IMG/VR virus record: IMGVR_UViG_3300030451_002667
Span: 1 to 20,913 of that record
Reading direction: 5' to 3' (one strand)
Length of the DNA stretch: 20,913 nt
From: a virus
The position numbers were made by a program, and so were the translations under genes. Each line of letters starts with the position of its first letter. Positions within the stretch are counted from its first letter, which is position 1. The notes beneath the pieces were generated by a model. That model had not been told where the DNA came from and ran no database searches. It saw nothing but the letters and a program-made list of their open reading frames with translations. Below, one piece after another: positions 8,780 to 15,665 of the stretch.

Positions 8780-10258
8780 ATGCCTTTTGCTATAGGTGGA
8801 AACCAATTAGATACAGGTTATGATGTAAGTAATTCAATTAGAATGGACGGCACAGCTAACTTTTCTGATTATACTTTTGGCACTTCAACAAATGTTAGAA
8901 AAAGAACTTTAAATTTTTGGGTTAAAAGATCAAAAATAGATGATGATGCTGGTCAAGTTGTTATATCGTATGATTCTAGTGGGGCTGGCGGTTCACTTTT
9001 ATTTCAAGGTGAGGGAACTGGAGTAGGTTCAAACGATCAATTATTTATCTCAAATAGAAATGCCACGTCAGGTAGTTCAGATTATGGAGTAAGAACTAAT
9101 AGATTATTTAGAGACGTAGCAGCTTGGTATAATATTCATATTGAATACGATACAACTCAAAGCACAGCATCAAACAGAATAAAAATTTATGTAAATGGTG
9201 TGCAAGAAACAAGTTTGGCACAGACCGATTATCCAAGTCAAAATTATGATACAACAGGATTTTTAGGTAGCACAACAGCCGCACATGAAATAGGTAGAGG
9301 TGCGCCGACAGGTTCAATGAATTATTTTAAAGGTTATTTTGCTAATTTTGCTTTTGTTGATGGAACAGCTTTAGACCCAACTTCATTTGGAGAATTTAAT
9401 GATAACGGAGTTTGGGTACCAATAGACCCATTAAAACAAAGTATTAATTTTGGTAATGTTGGTTTTTTTCTTGAATTTAAACAATCTGGTTCAAATCAAA
9501 ATGCAAGTGGTCAAGGTGCTGACACTAGCGGCAATGATAATCATTTAAATCCCAACAATATGGGAACAGAAGATACAACAACAGATACACCTACAAATAA
9601 TTTTTGTACGTTAAATCCCTTATCTGCTGGTAGTGATATGAGAGCAAACGGGTCTTTTACACAGGGTAATTGTGAATTAACAAATGGTGGTACAACAGGT
9701 GAAGCTAACGGACAAAAATGTCAAGGCACTATGGGTTTTGCAAATGGAAAATGGTATTGGGAAGTAAAATTAATATCAAATACTATGACAGCAGGTATAG
9801 TTGATTCATCTATTAATACTTCAGCAGATATAAATTTAGGTTCTAAAAATGCTGTAACATATGACTCAGAAACAGGTATTATAGCTAATATTAATGGTAA
9901 TGTGCAAGGCGAGACAGTAAGTAGCCAATATGACGATGGAGATATAATTGGTGTTGCTGTTGATGCTGATAATGGTTTTGTTTATTTTGCAAAAAATAAC
10001 ACTTATCAAAATAGCGGTAATCCTACAAGTGGCTCATCTGGTACAGGAGGTGCATCTTTTACACAAGGTAATCAAATGTTACCATTAGCAGCAGATAATA
10101 GCTCAGGTAGTGCAGGAAATCATCAATACAATTTTGGTAATGCACCTTTTTCTATATCAAGTGGTAATGCTGACTCAGAGGGTCATGGTAATTTTGAATT
10201 CGCACCACCTAGTGGGTATTTTGCATTATGCACTAAAAATTTAGCGGAGTACGGATAA
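8780..10258 (+). CDS. LamG-like plus SPRY-like lectin-fold fibre protein
   Basis: A 492-residue protein that begins immediately after the preceding stop. Residues about 1-215 look like a LamG/concanavalin-type jelly roll: RKRTLNFWVKRSKIDD, AAWYNIHIEYDTTQ, RIKIYVNGVQ and GYFANFAFVDGTALDP are in the order expected for that fold. A linker of about 100 residues contains SGNDNHLNPNNM. From about residue 320 a SPRY-like domain appears, with GKWYWEVKLISN, GDIIGVAVDADNGFVYFAKN and a final NFEFAPPSGYFALCTKN. Both folds bind carbohydrates or proteins in other systems, so this is a strong receptor-binding candidate. It overlaps the next gene by one base (TAATG). Confidence 0.8.
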   Translation: MPFAIGGNQLDTGYDVSNSIRMDGTANFSDYTFGTSTNVRKRTLNFWVKRSKIDDDAGQVVISYDSSGAGGSLLFQGEGTGVGSNDQLFISNRNATSGSSDYGVRTNRLFRDVAAWYNIHIEYDTTQSTASNRIKIYVNGVQETSLAQTDYPSQNYDTTGFLGSTTAAHEIGRGAPTGSMNYFKGYFANFAFVDGTALDPTSFGEFNDNGVWVPIDPLKQSINFGNVGFFLEFKQSGSNQNASGQGADTSGNDNHLNPNNMGTEDTTTDTPTNNFCTLNPLSAGSDMRANGSFTQGNCELTNGGTTGEANGQKCQGTMGFANGKWYWEVKLISNTMTAGIVDSSINTSADINLGSKNAVTYDSETGIIANINGNVQGETVSSQYDDGDIIGVAVDADNGFVYFAKNNTYQNSGNPTSGSSGTGGASFTQGNQMLPLAADNSSGSAGNHQYNFGNAPFSISSGNADSEGHGNFEFAPPSGYFALCTKNLAEYG

Positions 10259-11391
10259 TGGCTTATACAACAATAGATGATGGTTCAGTATATTTTCAAA
10301 CAGCTTTATGGTCTGGAGATAATGCTACTACACAAGACATAACTAATGATGGTAACTCAGACTTACAACCAGATTGGGTTTGGGTTAAATGTAGAAATAC
10401 AGGAGGGAATGGTTTTAGTCATAATGTCCATGATACTTCAAGAGGAGTTGATAATAATGTTAATAAATCTTTAGCCCCAGATGATAATGATAAAGAGGGT
10501 TTAGGTAATAACGTAACTTCTTCAGCACAATTTGGTGGTGTTAGTGCTATGCTTTCAGATGGATTTACAGTTAGAGAAGGTAGTATTGATAATGATGCAA
10601 GATATGTTAATGAAAGTTCAAGAACATACGTAGGTTGGCAATGGAAAGTTAATGGTGGAACAACAGCTTCTAATAGTAACGGCTCTATAACTTCTACTGT
10701 TCAAGTTAATACAGTAGCAGGAATAAGCATAATTCTCTATACAGCTACTGGGTCTAACGCAACAATAGGCCATGGATTATCACAAACCCCTGAAGTAGTA
10801 ATAACAAAAGGGCGATCCGATAATCACTCTTGGATTGTTGCACATAAATCCGACAGCGCAGATTTTAGTAAAGTTTTTGTTTTGAACACTAATGCCGCTA
10901 GTGTTACATCTACAGGTAATTATCAAGGTGTTGCGCCAACAAGCACTGTATATTCAATCGGAACTTCTGGAGGAAACAACAGCACAGGCGGTGGTGGTTT
11001 ATATGTTGCTTATGCTTTTCACTCAGTGCAAGGTTACAGTAAATTTGGTAGCTACACAGGAAATGGCAATGCAGATGGAACATTTGTTTACACAGGATTT
11101 AAACCTGCTTGGATAATGGCTAAAAGAACTGATGCCGCAAAAAACTGGTATATAGCAGATAGTACTAGATCACCAAATAATGTTAATAAAGCACATTTAG
11201 TTGCTAACACTAGTGATGCAGAAGATACATCTGGCGATGCAAATGATTCTTATTTTGATATTTTAAGTAATGGTTTTAAATTAAGACAAGATTTTTCACA
11301 TTTAAACGCAAGTGGAGCAGAACATATCTACATGGCATTTGCAGAACACCCATTTGTAAGTAGTAAAGGCGTTCCTGTTACTGCAAGATGA
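10258..11391 (+). CDS. Putative receptor-binding fibre protein (DUF7483-like)
   Basis: A 377-residue protein starting at ATG 10258. The repeated theme of a Trp-rich beta-strand followed by a Thr/Ser/Asn loop (PDWVWVKCRN near residue 40, TYVGWQWKVNGG near 122, FKPAWIMAKRTD near 280) and the C-terminal HIYMAFAEHPFVSS are typical of adhesins found at the end of marine phage tail clusters, sometimes labelled DUF7483. The two halves look related: residues about 150-250 and 260-370 both begin with a Gly-rich strand and move through a PEVVITK or PAWIMAK motif. It is probably the second adhesin, paired with the LamG/SPRY protein upstream. The stop overlaps the next start (ATGA at 11388-11391). Confidence 0.65.
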   Translation: MAYTTIDDGSVYFQTALWSGDNATTQDITNDGNSDLQPDWVWVKCRNTGGNGFSHNVHDTSRGVDNNVNKSLAPDDNDKEGLGNNVTSSAQFGGVSAMLSDGFTVREGSIDNDARYVNESSRTYVGWQWKVNGGTTASNSNGSITSTVQVNTVAGISIILYTATGSNATIGHGLSQTPEVVITKGRSDNHSWIVAHKSDSADFSKVFVLNTNAASVTSTGNYQGVAPTSTVYSIGTSGGNNSTGGGGLYVAYAFHSVQGYSKFGSYTGNGNADGTFVYTGFKPAWIMAKRTDAAKNWYIADSTRSPNNVNKAHLVANTSDAEDTSGDANDSYFDILSNGFKLRQDFSHLNASGAEHIYMAFAEHPFVSSKGVPVTAR

Positions 11392-11960
11392 AACCTTTTG
11401 TAATAGGCACAATATTAGCCCTGATAATTATTTTTTTTCTTAATAGTATGCTGAACTCAGCTATGGCTGAGACAAACACAGTATCATCAACAGTCGTCAC
11501 AAATAATACACCACCAACTGCCAGCAGTCCTAGTGTTGTTGTGAATAATTCTGATGTATGTAAAACTGCTGTAGCTGGTGCAGTACAGACTCAAATACTT
11601 GGCATAAGTTCTGGTATGACAGTCACTGATGAGAACTGTGAACGTATAAAATTATCAAGATCGTTATATGCTATGGGAATGAAAGTCGCCGCAATATCAA
11701 CTCTTTGTGCAGATTATCGAGTGTTTGATGCGATGTGGAATGCTGGAACATACTGCCCTTTTCAATCAGCCATAGGCGAAGATGCAAAAACAGGTTGGGA
11801 AAATAATAAAAGTTTAATTCCTGAGGGTAGTTTGATATTTGTTGAACTAGAAAAAATAGAGGTTAGTGAAACACCAAACATTGTAAGAGATATAAATGAT
11901 TTTGAGAAATTTGTTATTATGGGTATGGCTATGTATATTGGTATCCCTATCATTTTCTAG
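11388..11960 (+). CDS. Exported or membrane-anchored protein of unknown function
   Basis: A 190-residue protein I do not recognise. It begins with a typical Sec signal: MKPF, a hydrophobic core GTILALIIIFFLNSMLNS, and AMAE as a possible cleavage site near residue 27. A low-complexity Thr/Ser/Val/Asn segment follows (residues 30-53), then a compact region with four cysteines (DVCKT, ENCERI, TLCADY, TYCPF) that could form disulphides in the periplasm. A second hydrophobic stretch ends the chain (KFVIMGMAMYIGIPIIF). The gene is coupled to the fibre gene by ATGA and overlaps the next gene by 65 bases. Late operon position between adhesins and lysis genes suggests a virion-exit or envelope role, but this is not demonstrated. 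Confidence 0.6.
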   Translation: MKPFVIGTILALIIIFFLNSMLNSAMAETNTVSSTVVTNNTPPTASSPSVVVNNSDVCKTAVAGAVQTQILGISSGMTVTDENCERIKLSRSLYAMGMKVAAISTLCADYRVFDAMWNAGTYCPFQSAIGEDAKTGWENNKSLIPEGSLIFVELEKIEVSETPNIVRDINDFEKFVIMGMAMYIGIPIIF

Positions 11961-13431
11961 TAAAGCTGTAGATTGTACAACTGATACAGTAGGATTATGT
12001 ACCCCTACGATAGAACAAATCATTGAAGAAGTCGTCACAGAAACAATAGAGTTCCAATCTGACGGTATATTAACCACTACAACTACTGAAACTACAACAA
12101 CAACAACGACTGTTTCTAACGAAGATTCTGGCGATATTTTAGATGGCAATAATGGTTATGTCACATCTTCAAAAGAGGGGGATATGGACATTGATTGGGG
12201 AGGTCAAGGACCTGCTACTATGCCGAGTGGTTCTGGCTGTTATAATTTAGGTACTGATAAATGTGCCCAAATAACAGGATCAGGCAACTCAACATCAACA
12301 ATGGGTGTATCTGGTATGGGCACAACTTTTATAAATACTGTTGATATATCAGATCTAAACATAAAATATGGTGGCCAAACCAATTACTCAATCAAAGTAG
12401 ATAAACGAGATGCTCAAGATTCAATCTATATGCATATTACAGGCAAGAACGGTAATACAAGTGTTTTTAGTGGTACGGATATTTTAAGTGCTAGTGGCAC
12501 GAACTCTGGTTTTAATACATACACAGGGGGATTTGATTTTTCTGGTAGCATAACGACTGTAATTATTGAGGTCGGAGGTAGAGATATAAATCTTGCTATC
12601 GGACCCTTGTTCGATGATGTCACTGTTAACGTTTTGTATAACACTATCAATACCATTGTCGAGCAAACTATAACATCTGTTGAAATGTTTGTTGCTTTAA
12701 ACCCAGATGTGCCAGATGAAGTGATAGATGTTGTTGAAGATATTTTTGATGCCAATATGCCTGTTGAATCTGATGCTGGTTTTGATTTTGAACCTATTGA
12801 GGTAGAAGAAGTAAGTTATGAAAGTGTTGAAATAGAAATCGCAGAAATAGAAATAGAAGAAATACAAGTAGTAAGTGTTGATGTTTCAGAAAATGTTGAG
12901 GTTAGTGTGGCTGATGTGGAATCAGAAATTGAAATGGAGTTAGAAATGGAGTTAGATGATGTTGAGACAGAAACCAATACAGAACCAGAATCAACGCAAG
13001 AATCCCCAACCAATAGCGAAGACGCAGAACCAACCGAAGAAAAAACAGAAGAATCAACACAGGAACCCAAACAAGAAAAAACAGAAGTAGCAGAGGCGAA
13101 AGAAGAAACCACCCAAGAAGAAAGCCAAGACGATGAAAAACAGGAATCATCTAAACAAAAAGCAGCCAAAAAAGTTTTGAAAAAGATTGATGATAAAAAA
13201 AGATATGATTCTACAAGTCAATTAAAAACCCTCGTTGTAATGCAAGTATTAGGAAACACTAAATCATTTTTCAGTGACCAACAAGAACTTAATGATAGGG
13301 CAAATTTTTTTACTAATCTAACTTTGCCAGATGCTGTGATATCTGATAATAATATAGCTGGATATTTACTGTTTGGTGGTAGCAATCAATTAATGAACGA
13401 AATGATAGATAGTCAATGGCAACAGAAATAG
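11896..13431 (+). CDS. Large exported protein with poly-Thr and Glu-rich segments
   Basis: A 511-residue protein of unknown function. ATG 11896 lies within the previous gene in another frame; it gives a convincing signal peptide (ILRNLLLWVWLCILVSLSFS with SKA before VDC as cleavage site), so the 65-base overlap is probably real. The mature chain has a poly-Thr run at about residues 60-72, a globular beta region (about 105-260; GSGCYNLGTDKCAQITGSGN, then FSGSITTVIIEVGGRDI), a Glu/Val repeat region (about 295-350), a Glu/Thr/Gln/Pro low-complexity region (about 355-410), a Lys-rich stretch and a C-terminal globular domain ending in QLMNEMIDSQWQQK. There is no lipobox. It overlaps the next gene by 16 bases. 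Confidence 0.65.
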   Translation: MILRNLLLWVWLCILVSLSFSSKAVDCTTDTVGLCTPTIEQIIEEVVTETIEFQSDGILTTTTTETTTTTTTVSNEDSGDILDGNNGYVTSSKEGDMDIDWGGQGPATMPSGSGCYNLGTDKCAQITGSGNSTSTMGVSGMGTTFINTVDISDLNIKYGGQTNYSIKVDKRDAQDSIYMHITGKNGNTSVFSGTDILSASGTNSGFNTYTGGFDFSGSITTVIIEVGGRDINLAIGPLFDDVTVNVLYNTINTIVEQTITSVEMFVALNPDVPDEVIDVVEDIFDANMPVESDAGFDFEPIEVEEVSYESVEIEIAEIEIEEIQVVSVDVSENVEVSVADVESEIEMELEMELDDVETETNTEPESTQESPTNSEDAEPTEEKTEESTQEPKQEKTEVAEAKEETTQEESQDDEKQESSKQKAAKKVLKKIDDKKRYDSTSQLKTLVVMQVLGNTKSFFSDQQELNDRANFFTNLTLPDAVISDNNIAGYLLFGGSNQLMNEMIDSQWQQK

Positions 13432-13901
13432 ATGTAGGTGGTATTAAGTTTCGAGGAGGTAAAATATTCCTTATAATAACCATTTTAAGTAGTTTTGTAG
13501 GGGTATTATGGGGTGGTTTTGAAGCTTATCAGAGGTATTTAGACATGGAAAGCAAGATAAACAACTTTGTATCGCCTGATTTTTCTCATTATGACACTAA
13601 ATTAGAGGTACTTGAAACTGAATTAAATATGCTACAATCAGAGATATCTGTTATACTTGACGAGGTGGCTTTAGTGGCAGATGTTGCTAAAGAACTTAAA
13701 AATGACCTCAAAGCAGATGTCAGAAGAATAGAAACTATTGTTGAAGATGTAGAGCAAAGAGTAAAAGAGGATAGCCGAGAAAACTCAAAAGATTTAAAAG
13801 AGGCTATAAATGGGATAAAAGACGATATGACAGAACTAGAAGAAAAAACTGAAAAGCAGATACGTAATGCTTTAGAAAACCCACTCAATCAATTGAAATA
13901 A
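13416..13901 (+). CDS. Inner-membrane-anchored coiled-coil protein, candidate spanin-like
   Basis: A 161-residue protein with one predicted membrane segment near the N-terminus (residues about 16-36, IFLIITILSSFVGVLWGGF) followed by a long, charged, heptad-rich helix from residue 55 to the end, with LEVLETELNMLQSEISVILD and VEDVEQRVKEDSREN. This N-in, periplasmic coiled-coil architecture matches inner-membrane spanins, and the gene lies at the head of the lysis cassette. No partner outer-membrane lipoprotein is encoded beside or inside it, so a spanin role is only a candidate; a virion-associated or signalling coiled coil is possible. The start codon is inside the 3' end of the preceding gene. 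Confidence 0.55.
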   Translation: MATEIDVGGIKFRGGKIFLIITILSSFVGVLWGGFEAYQRYLDMESKINNFVSPDFSHYDTKLEVLETELNMLQSEISVILDEVALVADVAKELKNDLKADVRRIETIVEDVEQRVKEDSRENSKDLKEAINGIKDDMTELEEKTEKQIRNALENPLNQLK

Positions 13902-13926
13902 TTACGATATATGATAATGATTAACT

Positions 13927-14115
13927 ATGAGTAAGATAACACCTAAAACAACAAAAGAGCATATTGTAAATATTTACAACAAAATAGAGCAATTAGAATC
14001 AAATCATATTTACCATTTGCAACAAGAGGTAAAAAAATTAAATCGTATTTTGTATGCTGTAGGTTTTATGGTTGCTACTCAATTTATTGCCTGGGGATTA
14101 AAATTTTTTAGCTAA
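13927..14115 (+). CDS. XhlA-like small membrane protein
   Basis: A 62-residue protein with an N-terminal amphipathic helix or coiled coil (residues about 8-40, including VNIYNKIEQLESNHIYHLQQ) and a single C-terminal hydrophobic segment (about residues 42-60, LYAVGFMVATQFIAWGLKFF). This is the topology of haemolysin XhlA proteins, which cooperate with a holin in host lysis. It stands one base-overlap ahead of the lysozyme gene (TAATG at 14113-14117) and just after the coiled-coil gene, so a lysis role is likely. The evidence is topology and position; sequence similarity to XhlA is loose. Confidence 0.6.
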   Translation: MSKITPKTTKEHIVNIYNKIEQLESNHIYHLQQEVKKLNRILYAVGFMVATQFIAWGLKFFS

Positions 14116-14555
14116 TGGACTTACATACTTTACAACAAGAAATAATAAAAGAAGAGGGTGGTATAATCCTTAAACCTTACAAGGATCATCTTGGTTATTG
14201 GACTATCGGTGCTGGCCACCTCATTAGAGATAATGAAAAAACAGAACTTATGCAACCGATTAACTATCAAAAAGGATTAGAATTATTTTTAAAAGATTTT
14301 AATGTATCAAAAAAAGATATGGAAACTTTTACAGAGGGTATGACTATTGATGATAATGCCAAAGAATGTGTTCTTCACATGGTATTCCAACTTGGTTTAC
14401 CTCGTTTAAATAAATTTGTAAAATTTAAAAAATGTTTATCTGAAAACGATATAGAGGGTGCAATGGTTGAAATGAAAGACTCGCTTTGGTATCGTCAAAC
14501 AACCAATCGTGCAAATCGCATTATTGATAAAATGAAAAAAAGCATAGGAGTATAA
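14115..14555 (+). CDS. T4-type lysozyme (endolysin, GH24)
   Basis: A 146-residue enzyme that would cut the glycosidic bonds of peptidoglycan at the end of infection. The catalytic region is clear: EEGG at residues 13-16, KPYKD at 20-24, then YWTIGAGHLI at 28-37. By comparison with T4 lysozyme, Glu14, Asp24 and Thr30 match the Glu-Asp-Thr triad, with one extra residue between Glu and Asp. The C-terminal part keeps the family's LWYRQTTNRANRI, equivalent to the helix carrying the W..Q...R motif of T4. No signal peptide or signal-anchor is visible, so release should depend on a holin such as the one encoded next door. The following gene starts one base after its stop. Confidence 0.95.
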   Translation: MDLHTLQQEIIKEEGGIILKPYKDHLGYWTIGAGHLIRDNEKTELMQPINYQKGLELFLKDFNVSKKDMETFTEGMTIDDNAKECVLHMVFQLGLPRLNKFVKFKKCLSENDIEGAMVEMKDSLWYRQTTNRANRIIDKMKKSIGV

Positions 14556-14972
14556 ATGGTGTTAGGAAAATTATTAGGTGGTGATGCTATAAAAACTGTT
14601 GCTGGTGTTATTGATGATTTACATACCAGTGAAGAAGAAAAAGAACAATTAAAAGTAAGATTTGCTGAGATAGAGTCACGATTAAAAGAAAAACAGATGG
14701 CTATTAATTTGGCAGATGCACAAAGCACTGCTGGCGGAATAAGTGGTATGTTGCAACGTTCATGGCGACCTCTTATTGGTATGTCTTGTGCTTTAGCAAT
14801 TTTTTGGGAGTTTGTCTTGTCAAAATTTATTTTGTTTATTTGTGGATTGTTTCAGTATGAAGTGGTAAACATACCAGAGTTAGATATGGGAACTCTCATG
14901 CCTCTTGTGATGTCACTTTTGGGTATGGGTGCGCTCAGAACGTTCGAGAAAACCAAGGGAATCTCGAAATAA
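14556..14972 (+). CDS. 3TM-type holin (GTA holin family)
   Basis: A 138-residue protein. Residues 1-65 form a soluble helical region with GDAIKTVAGVIDDLHTSEEE and a charged coiled-coil part; then comes SGMLQRSWRPLIGMSCALAI, where the RSWRP motif preceding the first membrane helix is the hallmark of the 3TM holin family first described in gene transfer agents and marine phages. Hydrophobic segments lie at about residues 74-90, 92-105 and 112-128. Its place directly after the lysozyme supports a role in forming the membrane lesion that releases the endolysin. The C-terminal tail RTFEKTKGISK is basic and cytoplasmic by the positive-inside rule. Confidence 0.88.
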   Translation: MVLGKLLGGDAIKTVAGVIDDLHTSEEEKEQLKVRFAEIESRLKEKQMAINLADAQSTAGGISGMLQRSWRPLIGMSCALAIFWEFVLSKFILFICGLFQYEVVNIPELDMGTLMPLVMSLLGMGALRTFEKTKGISK

Positions 14973-14987
14973 CGAAAGGAGTCAGTT

Positions 14988-15116
14988 ATGGCTAGAAAAT
15001 TTATTGAAGAGAAAGTCAATAAATGGTGGCATGCATTCACTGAATTAAAATCATGGGTGCAGATTGCAATAGCATTAGTTGTTGTTGTCATCGTTCATAA
15101 TTATATTTTGCATTAG
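14988..15116 (+). CDS. 42-residue single-membrane-segment protein
   Basis: A small gene starting at ATG 14988 with a strong ribosome binding site, AAAGGAG at 14975-14981, six bases upstream. The product has a charged N-terminus (MARKFIEEKVNKWWHAF) and a C-terminal hydrophobic segment (VQIAIALVVVVIVHNYI, residues about 23-39). The topology would suit a holin modulator, antiholin or small envelope peptide, but no family is recognised. It follows the holin gene by 15 bases and is followed by the basic microprotein genes. The good Shine-Dalgarno sequence and the clean membrane helix make this more than a random reading frame. Confidence 0.65.
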   Translation: MARKFIEEKVNKWWHAFTELKSWVQIAIALVVVVIVHNYILH

Positions 15117-15117
15117 T

Positions 15118-15222
15118 ATGGCTAAGAAGAAGAAAAAAACAGCTGGTCTTACTAATAAACAAAAAAAATTGCCTAAAGCATTGCAAATGGCAATCTTGAA
15201 AAAACAAAAGAAAGGGAAATAA
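15118..15222 (+). CDS. Lys-rich microprotein of 34 residues
   Basis: Starts at ATG 15118, one base after the stop of the membrane peptide, without a clear ribosome binding site, so it probably depends on translational coupling. The product begins MAKKKKKTAGLTNKQKK and ends KKQKKGK; about 15 of 34 residues are lysine and no acidic residue is present. It is the first of four consecutive basic microproteins. Such peptides could bind DNA or RNA, associate with the packaged genome, or act on the membrane; none of this is shown. Low complexity limits any family assignment. Confidence 0.5.
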   Translation: MAKKKKKTAGLTNKQKKLPKALQMAILKKQKKGK

Positions 15223-15223
15223 T

Positions 15224-15322
15224 ATGCCTAGTCATTATGGTGGTGGCAGAATGAAAGGATCAATGAAGTCAAAACCCATGAAATCCAAAAAAGCCAAAAA
15301 GAAAAAAAAGAAGAAAAGATAA
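15224..15322 (+). CDS. Lys-rich microprotein of 32 residues with Gly/His head
   Basis: Starts at ATG 15224 one base after the previous stop, with a purine-rich AAAGGGA (15211-15217) as a plausible ribosome binding site. The head MPSHYGGGRMKGSMK is followed by an uninterrupted Lys-rich tail ending KKKKKKKR. The head is of a kind I associate with tiny conserved proteins of marine phages. The 3' end contains an A AAA AAG heptamer at 15304-15310 in the phase needed for a -1 frameshift into the next gene, and the stop TAA shares its last base with the next ATG. Confidence 0.55.
   Translation: MPSHYGGGRMKGSMKSKPMKSKKAKKKKKKKR
15304..15310 (+). promoter_or_regulatory. Possible -1 frameshift heptamer A AAA AAG
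   Basis: In the 32-residue gene the codons AAA 15305-15307 and AAG 15308-15310 are preceded by A15304, the dnaX-type slippery phase. After a -1 slip the frame reads GAA GAA AAG ATA and then enters the ATG at 15322 of the next gene in frame, with no stop between. A fused protein of about 96 residues would result. Because the area is an A/G-rich lysine run, chance is a serious alternative, and no stimulatory structure is evident. Confidence 0.35.
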
Positions 15323-15504
15323 TGGTTAAGGTTGCATCAATAAAAAACATTGTAAAAGATTTAAAACCAGGACAAAAAAAAACTATGAATCGCCATGCGA
15401 AACATCATACTTTAAAACACATGCGGTCAATGGCTCGTGCAATGAAAAAGGGTGCAACCTTTGCCCAAGCACATAACAAAGCAATGAGGTCAACAGGCAG
15501 ATGA
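15322..15504 (+). CDS. Basic 60-residue protein, possible nucleic-acid binding
   Basis: A 60-residue protein beginning MVKVASIKNIVKDLKPGQKK, followed by a His/Arg/Met-rich helical part (NRHAKHHTLKHMRSMARAMK) and an end AFAQ-like segment reading TFAQAHNKAMRSTGR. Lys, Arg and His make up about two fifths of it. Unlike its neighbours it is complex enough to fold, probably as two or three amphipathic helices, which would fit DNA or RNA binding. It is coupled by TAATG to the gene before and by ATGA to the gene after. No family is recognised. Confidence 0.7.
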   Translation: MVKVASIKNIVKDLKPGQKKTMNRHAKHHTLKHMRSMARAMKKGATFAQAHNKAMRSTGR

Positions 15505-15644
15505 GTAGTGGATTTACAACAACTGCCACAATATCTGAATTAATAGACAAAAGACCTATAAAACGCAAAAAACGATCTAAGAGGTCTAAAAAAGTTGTGA
15601 AAAAAGGCTCATACAGAGCCGCACAGTCGCTTTTAAGGGTTTAG
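15501..15644 (+). CDS. Basic 47-residue protein at the end of the late block
   Basis: Starts at ATG 15501, overlapping the stop of the preceding gene by four bases (ATGA). After a neutral head MSSGFTTTATISELIDKRPI the chain turns strongly basic (KRKKRSKRSKKVVKKG) and ends SYRAAQSLLRV. It resembles a nuclear-localisation-like or RNA-binding basic patch, but function is unknown. The stop TAG 15642-15644 lies inside the left arm of the hairpin separating it from the converging leftward block, so this is the last gene of the late transcript. Confidence 0.6.
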   Translation: MSSGFTTTATISELIDKRPIKRKKRSKRSKKVVKKGSYRAAQSLLRV

Positions 15645-15665
15645 GGGTACTAATACCCCCAAACC
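15638..15665. terminator. Hairpin at convergent junction, possible bidirectional terminator
   Basis: GGTTTAGGGGTA (15638-15649) can pair with TACCCCCAAACC (15654-15665) around a four-base CTAA loop; eleven of twelve positions are Watson-Crick with one A.C mismatch. It overlaps the stop codons of both converging genes. A long uridine tract is absent on either side, although the rightward exit (TCAGTTCTTGCCTTT) is moderately U-rich, so it may end transcription imperfectly, block exonucleases, or be a protein-binding dyad. Confidence 0.6.

Noticed and set aside
11847-12149. Minus-strand frame with a Val-rich run (VVVVVVVSVVVVV)
   Set aside because: The Val run is simply the complement of the poly-Thr codons of the rightward gene.
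12816-13169. Long minus-strand reading frames opposite the Glu-rich part of the 511-residue gene (also 12902-13150)
   Set aside because: They are Ser- or Leu-rich complements of Glu codons, lack ribosome binding sites and oppose a well-supported gene with a signal peptide.
15132-15141. AAAAAAAC run in the 34-residue basic gene as another frameshift site
   Set aside because: The heptamer is not in the X XXY YYZ phase relative to the reading frame.
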